From contig DHUL01000026.1 of the NCBI GenBank assembly GCA_002409145.1, forward strand, positions 37,265-50,011: a stretch of DNA of 12,747 bases. Direction: 5' to 3'. The translations under genes and the position numbers were made by a program. Source of the DNA: Bacteroidales bacterium UBA5235 (lineage in GTDB: Bacteria > Bacteroidota > Bacteroidia > Bacteroidales > VadinHA17). Each line of letters begins with the position of its first letter. Position 1 is the first letter of the stretch. The notes under the pieces are model-generated. The model was not told where the DNA came from and did no database searches. It saw only the letters and a list, made by a program, of their open reading frames with translations. This document shows, piece after piece, positions 1 to 8,100 of this stretch.

Positions 1-1
1 A

Positions 2-172
2 CAGGCAAAGAAAGCGTTCTCGGTTGTAGCTTCATTGATCCGTATACATCTGATAAGCATGCTTGATGTAAATGAACTTTTGCGGAGTACGAAGAGACTT
101 GTTAAGAGCAGATCAATCCCCCCTGGTCTGCAATTATCATTTAACATGCAGGGGGTCGGTTTTTTAAACTAA
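2..172 (+). CDS. Possible 3' end of an insertion-sequence transposase (partial)
   Basis: An open frame enters from the left edge and runs 56 codons to a TAA at 170-172. The peptide is basic and contains the stretch VVASLIRIHLISMLDVNELL, followed by a Lys/Arg-rich segment and then PPGLQLSFNMQG. A hydrophobic LxRIxL helix, a basic stretch and a late QLSF-like end are reminiscent of the C-terminal tails of IS4-type DDE transposases in Bacteroidetes, but no catalytic residue lies in the window. A stem-loop with a T-tract (119-165) falls inside the last codons, which is unusual for a live gene and could mean overlap with the IS end or a degenerate remnant. A competing frame ends at a TGA at 64-66. 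The assignment is tentative. Confidence 0.3.
   Translation, partial: QAKKAFSVVASLIRIHLISMLDVNELLRSTKRLVKSRSIPPGLQLSFNMQGVGFLN
119..165 (+). terminator. Putative intrinsic terminator of the upstream unit
   Basis: CCCCCTG at 119-125 pairs with CAGGGGG at 149-155 across a 23-nt loop, and an inner CTGCA/TGCAG (128-132/147-151) offers an alternative extension. A run of six T (160-165) follows after four bases. The GC-rich stem plus T-run suits a Rho-independent terminator on the + strand, insulating the operon that starts at 447. It could instead be the terminal repeat of an insertion sequence. Confidence 0.5.
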
Positions 173-178
173 AATATG

Positions 179-214
179 ACAATTGATAATCAAATACTTA
201 TAGAGGTCAATTGT
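179..214. repeat. Inverted repeat ACAATTGA / TCAATTGT
   Basis: ACAATTGA at 179-186 is mirrored by TCAATTGT at 207-214 with 20 bp between the arms, and each arm contains the palindrome CAATTG. Arm centres are 28 bp apart, nearly three helical turns, and the pair lies about 50 bp upstream of the candidate -33 element. It could be a regulator-binding site, but in AT-rich DNA chance is a real alternative. Confidence 0.35.
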
Positions 215-261
215 GAATCTAAAAGATTAATCGGACAATAGTGAATTTTACAGAAAAAAAG

Positions 262-290
262 TTGCACAATTTACAATTTAGTTACCTTAG
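262..290 (+). promoter_or_regulatory. Candidate Bacteroidetes-type promoter for the surface operon
   Basis: TTG at 262-264 and TACCTTAG at 283-290 match the Bacteroidetes -33 TTG / -7 TAnnTTTG consensus with one mismatch in the -7 box and an 18-bp spacer, close to the usual 19-21 bp. Transcription would begin near 297, leaving a leader of about 150 nt before the ATG at 447. A second -7-like octamer, GATTTTTG at 332-339, lacks a TTG at the right distance. No other promoter-like sequence was seen upstream of the three-gene cluster. Confidence 0.45.
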
Positions 291-313
291 AGTGAGTTTT
301 TTCTTAAAACACT

Positions 314-406
314 CCGGATTAACCCTTTACTGATTTTTGATTATGGAAACGATAATCAATCCCCAATGTGAAGCTTTCCCGCTTTCAATAAGCCCGGAGT
401 AACCCT
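314..406. repeat. 13-bp direct repeat CCGGA(T/G)TAACCCT, exactly 80 bp apart
   Basis: CCGGATTAACCCT at 314-326 recurs as CCGGAGTAACCCT at 394-406, with 12 of 13 bases identical. Because the CCGG core is self-complementary, ACTCCGG (311-317) can also pair with CCGGAGT (394-400), so in RNA the two copies could close a long stem enclosing the 337-359 hairpin. The pair sits between the candidate promoter and the start of the 568-aa gene and could be a paired operator or a structured leader. No known riboswitch was recognised. Confidence 0.55.
337..359 (+). promoter_or_regulatory. Leader hairpin between the two direct repeats
   Basis: TTGATTAT at 337-344 is perfectly complementary to ATAATCAA at 352-359 across a 7-nt loop. 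No T-tract follows, so it is not a terminator. In DNA it could be a dyad operator; in RNA it is a weak AU-rich hairpin within the predicted leader. Confidence 0.35.
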
Positions 407-446
407 CACCACTCAATCAACCGGTTAAAATTTCCCCCAAATACAA

Positions 447-2153
447 ATGAACCAACTTGATAATTCACTGAAGAGAATAATAAGCAAAGCATTGTGCATG
501 ATTCTCTTCCTGATAACTACGGTGGCTTTACACGCACAGTCCTTATCTGACCTGAAAAATACGAAGCCCTTCACGGTTAACGGAAGCCTGGGGCTGAACA
601 CGGCATTCTACAACGCATCAGGGATCCCTGACAGGCAGACTCCCTTTGCCATCGGGGTGAACGCAAACGCAACCCTGACAGTCTACGGCATCAGCATGCC
701 TTTCTCATTCACCTGGTACAGCAATGAAAAAGCCGGTTTCCGGCAGCCTTTCAACCAGTTTGGGATAAGTCCCACATGGAAGTGGCTGACTTTGCACCTG
801 GGTTACAGGAATGTGGCGTTCTCTGAATTTACCCTGAACGGCCAAACATTCCTCGGAGCCGGGCTTGAGGCCAGGCCAGGGAAATTCAGACTGGCCGCCG
901 TCTACGGGAAGTTCAACCAAATCTCCCAGTATGACCTCCTGATGGCCGACTCAATACCAAAACTTACCCGCCTCGGCTGGGCCGGGAAAATCGGATACGG
1001 AACTGAGAAAACATTTATCGACATTTCAATGCTTCGTATTGGCGACAATAAAAAGAATTTCATCCCCTCCGAAAATCCGGATTCACCCGTTCCTGCACAG
1101 AACCTGGCACTGGGACTGACCACGCGCACAAGCTTTACCCCTAAACTGGTACTGAATGTCGAAGGCTCAATGAGCTTCCAGACTTCGAACTCTTCCCTTG
1201 GTAAATCAGATACAATCAATGACTTGATTATGAGGTATGTCGGTAATCTCATGACAATTAATTCAACCAGCCAGAGGTTCACAGCCCTGAAGGCCGGCCT
1301 GTCGTATAATTTTTCGAAGAATGTGAGCTCAGGCATTGAATACCGGCGCATTGATCCGGGATATCAGTCAATGGGAAGCTACTTCTTCAACAACGACCTG
1401 GAACTTGTCACCTTCAACCAGTCAGTTTCCTTCCTGGAAAACAAATTCAGGGCAAGGGGGTCTGTAGGGATGCAGCGTGATAACCTGGATGGCTCAAAAA
1501 ACAGTACATCAAGAAGACTTGTCGGTTCTTTGTCTGGTAATTATGCAATTGATGAAAACTGGGCGGTTGACATGTCTTATAATAACTATTCGACAAACCA
1601 GAAAGCAATAAAAAATATAGTTGACAATTCCCTGATGGTCTACCAGGTCAACCACAGCCTCCTGCTGTCACCCCGCTTCATGAAGACCACCCAGGGCTTT
1701 TCTCACCTGGTGATGCTCAATCTGAACTGGATGATGCTGAATGATAAGAACGCCCAAACATCAGACATGACTGACACTGACACAAAGGTTGCCATGCTGA
1801 TGTATTCAATGGGTCTTCTCAAACAGAAAATCAATGTGAGCCTTGGAGCCAACTACACGAAAATGGTCAATCAGAATTATACAAGCCAGATAGCAGGCGG
1901 TACGCTCGGCATCTCATCATCCCATCTGAAGGATAAGCTCAGCCTGAACTGGAACAATGCATTTATGATGAACCAACTGAACGGAGAAAACGGAACCATA
2001 TTCAATACAGCATTGAACTCAAGCTTCCGTTTTCTTCCAAGACATTCGGTCACGCTTAACATTAACCTGATAAAAAATTCATTTGCAGACACTTCGGTCA
2101 TACCATCGTACAACGAAATAAGAGGAGATTTTGGATATGCCTTCACTTTCTAA
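447..2153 (+). CDS. Outer-membrane beta-barrel protein, first gene of the surface operon
   Basis: The protein of 568 aa has a signal peptide (basic n-region with K9, R10 and K14; hydrophobic core about 15-28; AxA-like site LHA before Q31). The rest alternates polar and aromatic or hydrophobic residues in short strands rich in Asn, Ser and Gly, and ends in Phe (FGYAFTF), the usual terminal signature of outer-membrane barrels assembled by BamA. Around residues 100-155 it carries motifs such as NQFGISPTWKW, HLGYRN and FLGAGLEARPGKFR, which resemble a Bacteroidetes outer-membrane family found beside giant surface proteins; that recollection could not be checked. It has no TonB box or plug and is much longer than the roughly 300-350 aa of PorP/SprF proteins. 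ATG 447 is preferred because ATG 498 would remove the basic n-region. The 3' end overlaps the next gene by 17 bp, suggesting translational coupling. A role as anchor or export pore for the giant protein is inference. Confidence 0.8.
   Translation: MNQLDNSLKRIISKALCMILFLITTVALHAQSLSDLKNTKPFTVNGSLGLNTAFYNASGIPDRQTPFAIGVNANATLTVYGISMPFSFTWYSNEKAGFRQPFNQFGISPTWKWLTLHLGYRNVAFSEFTLNGQTFLGAGLEARPGKFRLAAVYGKFNQISQYDLLMADSIPKLTRLGWAGKIGYGTEKTFIDISMLRIGDNKKNFIPSENPDSPVPAQNLALGLTTRTSFTPKLVLNVEGSMSFQTSNSSLGKSDTINDLIMRYVGNLMTINSTSQRFTALKAGLSYNFSKNVSSGIEYRRIDPGYQSMGSYFFNNDLELVTFNQSVSFLENKFRARGSVGMQRDNLDGSKNSTSRRLVGSLSGNYAIDENWAVDMSYNNYSTNQKAIKNIVDNSLMVYQVNHSLLLSPRFMKTTQGFSHLVMLNLNWMMLNDKNAQTSDMTDTDTKVAMLMYSMGLLKQKINVSLGANYTKMVNQNYTSQIAGGTLGISSSHLKDKLSLNWNNAFMMNQLNGENGTIFNTALNSSFRFLPRHSVTLNINLIKNSFADTSVIPSYNEIRGDFGYAFTF
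2123..2127 (+). promoter_or_regulatory. Shine-Dalgarno-like AGGAG deciding the start of the giant gene
   Basis: AGGAG lies inside the last codons of the upstream barrel gene, 9 nt before ATG 2137 and only 3 nt before an in-frame TTG at 2131. The spacing favours ATG 2137. A clear Shine-Dalgarno motif is uncommon in Bacteroidetes and suggests reinitiation by ribosomes finishing the upstream gene. Confidence 0.5.
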
Positions 2154-5100
2154 GATTAAGAATTCAGGACGAGCCATGTTTGTCCTGATCTGCTTGCTGC
2201 TCCCGGCAGCAGCCAGATCCCAGTTTGTCCAGACGGTAAACGTGATGCCCCCCTATTCAACCAGATTGTCAGATTACATAGCGGCACCCGGTAAGATTTA
2301 CAGCGTGGTCACACCGGTAACAACGGGCTTTGACAGGCTGGAATACCCGGTATTCTTCCGCGGTGTGATTATGAGCCTTGATGAATCAGTCATCATACGC
2401 ACCAGACAAGATTACAAGCCGGCTGCACCTGTTGTGATCAGGGGAACCCAACAGCCAACCGGAGCAATATTGTTCATGCCATATACCCTTACCTACAGCG
2501 ACATCCTCCAGATATTCCCGGAGCAAAGCCTGGAATATATCGGAATTACCCGTGAGCAGGTCATGCAACAGGGACTGCCGGAAAACAGCTACAGGATATG
2601 CCTCTCCATTTATGATTATGATTCCTCCCGACCGCTGACAGGCGCTCATGCATGCAGCAATTCATTCAATGTCACATGGGTGGAAGCACCGGTAATAATA
2701 ACCCCTGCAAACCAGGTCCAACTCAACGAAACCGAAGCAAAAAACATAACATTCATCTGGACCCGTCCCCCAAGCGCACCGGTCAGCACCCAATACAAAC
2801 TGAAGATCATCGAACTGACCCCTCCTGACGGAAACTATCAGGATAAATTGCTGTCGGCAGGCTACCCGGTGTTCTTTGAGACTACCGTTGTCACAAATAC
2901 CTATCTCTACTCCTTTGCGAATCCTCCGCTTACCCCGGGGAAGACCTATGCCTTCATGGTTACAGCTATTGATCCGTCAAACATGACAGCCTTCAAAAAC
3001 AGGGGCAACAGCGAACCGGTCACCTTTTCGGTTATGACCTCAGCGCAGTCTTCCCCTCCTGCCGGTTCAGATTCAGAATTCACATTCATTACTCCCCGGA
3101 AACTGGCTCAGAACAGGCCTGATACTGTTGAAGTCAATGAGAACCAGGATTTTCTCATAAACTGGGCATGGATTAAATCGGTCACTCCCGATTCCCTGGC
3201 CATGACCGATGCGGAAATGATTCAGAGCCTGGGAATCGAAAAATATGTGCTTGACATAACCCGGACAAAAAGCAATAACCCCGAAACATCCTTCAGTTTC
3301 TCGAGGACCTTTAACAAAGATTCTGAAGGAATCATAGCCAATAAGCTTCAGATCAGCAAGGAGGAAGCAATAAAAGCCGGATTTGCTGACGGCGATTTAT
3401 ACACTGCATCAATTAAACAATATGGTGTAAACAATAACCTGATCGATTCCTATTCCAGCCCCGGATTTGTTTTCAGGGAACTTGAAGGTCCGCTGATGCA
3501 GGACGTAACAATCCAGGCAGTCCTGAAATACAGTTTCAAGGGATTCCCGGAACTGTACCCGGTGAGCAACACTGATGTGGTTGCGGAGGCTCTGGTTCCG
3601 TCTTCTCCCGGAGACACAGGTCCTTCACCGGTAATCACTGTCAGGAAAAGGAACTATAAAAAGGTGGCTTCACTTGCACTTACGACGGATGATCTCGGGA
3701 AAGTAAGCGCCCAGCTGCCCGTACTGGTGGATTACATGAAAAATGACACAATCTATTGCCGGTTACTGATCGGGAACCAGTACTATGTGGATGATGAATT
3801 TGACCTGAGGGTTGTCACCCATCAGGATCATTCGGTATCTGATGACCCCGCTTCCCAGAACGGCACCCCGGGCTCGCAGGGGATCTCCTCACAAGGCAGC
3901 ACCCCGGGTTCCGGGGATTACTTCATGTGGGCTGAAGGGAGAAGTTCATCCGCCGATTTCGGCGAAATGATTGCCAGAACATATGCCTACAGGCTGAATC
4001 TGAATGTACAAAAACGGTTCACCACCTATTTCGTGTCCCAGGAGGGAACTAATGTCACTGTACAGCACAAGGAAAAAACCGAAGCCCAGAAAGCCTTTGA
4101 AAAAATGAAGACCCAGGGAGTTGAAAACACCCTGAATGATTCACAGCAGGCAGGTTATTACGAATCAGGAATGGTTTCAGTTGCTCCCGGAATCCCGGTC
4201 ATCCTCTACAGGGAAAACAAAAAACCCCATATCCCTGACTGGGAAGGAAACATTGACCTGAAGACTCCCCTCACTGACGGGAAAATCACAGTGGTGGCCA
4301 AAGGAATCACGGCAATTGAAGGAGACAAATCGTATGCGGTCTTTGACCGTCTGCTGGCATCAAATTCTGAAAAATATAAAATAATAGCAGTCAAGGACAT
4401 TGATCAGTGGGTCAGCAAGCAGAATCAGGCCCCCGTCAGTCAGGGTGCATTAAAAACAGGCGCAGTCAAGACAGCCGCAGTCAATGCGGGAGCAGCCAAT
4501 GCCGAAGCAGTCAAGACCACCTCAGTCAGTACAGATGCAGTCAAGGCAGCAGCTTATAAGTTTAACCCTGCCACGCCCATCACCGCCTCGGAAAAGGTGA
4601 CCCTTGAAGCGGCCATTGAAAGTATTATCACAGCAGGTACGAGCACCACAAACTTCCTTGACGAGGATGATTATATAGCTGAACCGATGGAGTTCAGCCT
4701 GGCACTCCCTGAACCGAATGACCCGGATGCATATTACCGGACCGTCACTGCTGACTATGACGTGGTTTCATGCAGGCCTCCAACATCCGTTATACGCGGG
4801 CGCCTGCTCTACACATGGAAGTCAGACAAGGGCAAACTGAAGCGCCCCCTTGCAAATACCCGGTTCAGGGTAATTGTAAACTATGTGGATGAAAACAATA
4901 TATCCATTGGGGCCACAAAAAGCCAGTACAATAACATTCCCGGTCTTCCGGGCGGAAGCGAGTCATATGCGTTCTGGCCTGACAATCCTGGCGGAAACAC
5001 GGACGAATATTTTCCATTATCAGATCAGTACGCCACAATGGCTGCCGGAATCACTGACGCGAACGGCAATTTCGTAATTGAAACCGTCAACCTTGACTTT

Positions 5101-8100
5101 AAAGGCGACCTCGGCCCGGGAACGGTCACCCATTCCAAAACAAGTCATTCGGTACCAGAAACGACTCCCGGAGGCGGCATAGGCGACCAGTTCAAGAAGG
5201 AGCTCGGCACCGGCTTACATGGTATGGATCAATATGTTACGAATCCCTGGAATGATGGCAGCAGTTTTGCGTTCCCTTCCGGCGCCGCAGCAGCCGGAAT
5301 GAAGCCAGGTGGCAGCGGTTTCGGAACAGGCAATGCAGCCATTGGCAGCCAGGCAACAATAAATCCCGGCTTTAATGTCACTTTTGACGAGGCACTTAAC
5401 TCATTCGAACTGACCGGCAACAAGTTAAAAGGCGACAAAACTGTTGCAACCGGCGGTGAAATGTTTTTCCCGGAGCCGGAAGCTCCGGCTCGCGGGCCTT
5501 CTCCGTCAGTCAGCCTGCAGCCTTCAGCCAGCCTTAATTCGCCGGCCGGAAATGGTACTGAGGACGAATTTGAAACAAAATCATACAAGGGATTCAAACG
5601 GGTGTTCCGCATAATAATCGATGGCGATGCTGCATCATACTATTACCCATCGGCGGAAATCATCACTGTGCAGCCCCTTGAGGAAATGGCTACCCCCGTC
5701 GATATCACCCATTACGTGAGGGAATATGAGATGAGGGTATATCCTAAAACCCTTAATGAGGATAAAGAGAAAATATCACTTTCGGGGATGCAGGTTACCA
5801 TATTCAGGAACCTGACAGACAAAAAGAAGAATTTACCCGCCGGCGAAGGAGATGGGAAATACACCTACGCAGAACTGCTTAACCCGCAGTACAATGCGCA
5901 GGATGCAGCCTTCAATACAAACAAAATAGATGCCGGGGGTATTTTCAGCAGGAAATTTGAACAGTTATGGCCAGCCAGACCTACAGAATACAATTCTGCA
6001 AGTCAGGCAAACTATTCTCCCCTTCCCTGCCTTCTGCAGTCGCAGTTCCCTTATTACTTCATTGAATCATCGAGCTATGTGGCTGAAAATAACCTGACAT
6101 ACCAGGCTACAATATGTGAAGCACAGCATGTAGAGCAGGTGACTGAAACTGACTGGGCAAATCCTTTTATCCCCGTCGTGGAAACTGAAATATTGCTACA
6201 GTCACTTGTGAGCCGGGCATTGATCACAGTCCGTAATGTGTCATCAGGTTCGGTAGTGACAAAAAATGATGGTGCCCGGGTTATGCTGTCAAAAGAGCAG
6301 TATATCTCAGGAAACACTGATTTCAGAACAGTTCCGGTTGATGATTACGGCAAGGCCGAAATACTTACTGAAGGCGGTTCGGCCCTGGACGAGTATGTGG
6401 CAGAGGGCCAGAATCCGACAATCGTATATTTCTTTGCAGGCGCTAACGGATACAGGGACTCCGGTACAGGAGCAGGCTATTCATTCCAAAGGAAAGGTGT
6501 CCAGTTCGTAAAGGATATCGGTCTTTCACCCTCGCATAAAGTAACGGGGACCGTGAAATGCCCGGATGAAAAGCTGGCGGACAACAGCATGGCAACCGTT
6601 CAGGCGTATGTGCAGGTCAGAGACGGCAAATATTTCGAGACCGGAAATACAGGATACTTTGAATTCCCGGCTCCCTACATGGCAAAGGATACACTGAAAA
6701 TCATACCAAAGGATGTTGCTTATTTCAGTTCATCATATGTGTTTACCGATGCTGATGCAGCTAAGGATCTTCTGAAACTGAACGATGTCCTGGTATATCG
6801 CCGTCGTCACAGGATACAATTCTCGGTGACCGAGAAAATTGACCAGGCAGGCCCGCTGAAAAGAATCGCAGGAGCAACAATCCAGCTTGGTGATTCGGTT
6901 AAAACCACCGATGTAAACGGAATTGCCCGGTTCAATTTCGAAAATGTCTCAGTGGACAACTACACATTCGTTGTCAGAGGTGCAGCCGGAAGCGGGTATA
7001 TCCCGAAGACGGTAAATGTGAACAGCAATGAAACAAAGGACTTCGTGACTAAATCCGTGGAACTTGAAAAAGGAAGCGAAATCAGCGGACTTGTGAAGCT
7101 TGATGGCTCGCCTGTGAAGCATGCCAGGGTATATATAGATGTCTCTAATACTTCAACCCAGGTTGTTTCAGCGCAGAATATCAGCCTGACGTCCGGAACA
7201 ACTCCTTACCCGGTTGCAAAACCTGCAGGCCCGGCGTATAATAAACCCGAGGGCAAGATTACACAGGATGCCAACCTGGTGGTGGCCTTTACTGACAGCC
7301 TGGGTAAATATACATTACTGGGAGTTCCGGTCAACAACCAGGATATAAACATCCGTGCCACACTTGACACCACATTTACAGTTGTGGGTGACAAGCAGAC
7401 AGCCTCCATAAAGGGAGGAAAAGCTGTAGCAGACCTGAATCTGAAATCATACAACCAGGCTGTAATAAATAAGATCTACGGCTTCCCGCTGACTGTGGAG
7501 AGTCTCACCCATGTGAACTCCAAGCAGGTGAAGGTTACGGGGCTGATACGCTGGACCGAGGCTGTCAGTGACTTCTCGCTTAACGAGGTAAACAAGGTTC
7601 TGAGGATAGAGGATGTGGCCTTTAACCTCATAAACAAGGACGGCTCACTGGTGGGAATTGCCAATGATGATGAAGTTGTCATCAACGGAGTAACAATGCT
7701 GAAACTGTCATATCTGAATAACTACAACATTGCCCTCCAGTCACCCGGCACACAGGGTATTTTCAATGCCAAACCGCTTTCTGTAAAGAGGGTCAATGAC
7801 TTCGGAAAGATTGCCGGGAAAATGAAAATCGTTGACAATTCATTCAATTACCCGAGCAGTTACCTGAACTTTGATAAGAGCGAATTCTACCTTGCCAGGA
7901 AACAAAACAGCACAGTAAACAATATAGTAGACCTGGTTACCAGCGCCATTTCGGAAACTGAAGCATCGAAACCTGCATATAATAATCTGTCTGTCTACCA
8001 GGAGGCAATCCAGACCGGGTACATTGATTATCTCAGTAAACCGAAACCTGTCTATTACCTGTGCGACAGGAACGCTGCCCCGATTGCTTTCAGACTCCTT

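Noticed and set aside
1..66. Alternative frame ending in TGA at 64-66 as the tail of the upstream gene
   Set aside because: The 21-residue tail shows nothing recognisable, whereas the frame ending at 172 has a transposase-like character. It is not excluded, since the terminator would then lie outside the gene.
297..446. Known riboswitch in the operon leader
   Set aside because: The leader is structured, but no conserved core of a known class (TPP, cobalamin, SAM, FMN, glycine) could be recognised.
902..1351. 149-aa open frame on the - strand inside the barrel gene
   Set aside because: It is antisense to a well-supported gene, has no signal, domain or promoter of its own, and its composition is that expected of a shadow frame. 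The same holds for the - strand frames inside the giant gene, such as 8500-8925 and 5229-5612.
2131..2136. TTG at 2131 as start of the giant gene
   Set aside because: It is only 3 nt from the AGGAG motif, while ATG 2137 is 9 nt away and gives an intact signal peptide.
447..2153. PorP/SprF family or TonB-dependent receptor
   Set aside because: The length is wrong for PorP/SprF (usually about 300-350 aa) and there is no TonB box or plug domain; the adjacent giant protein has no gliding-type CTD.
4447..4551. Classical pentapeptide-repeat fold or a CRISPR-like array
   Set aside because: The units lack the central Leu/Phe and the D/N position of A(D/N)LXX repeats. They are contiguous, without spacers, and lie within a coding frame.
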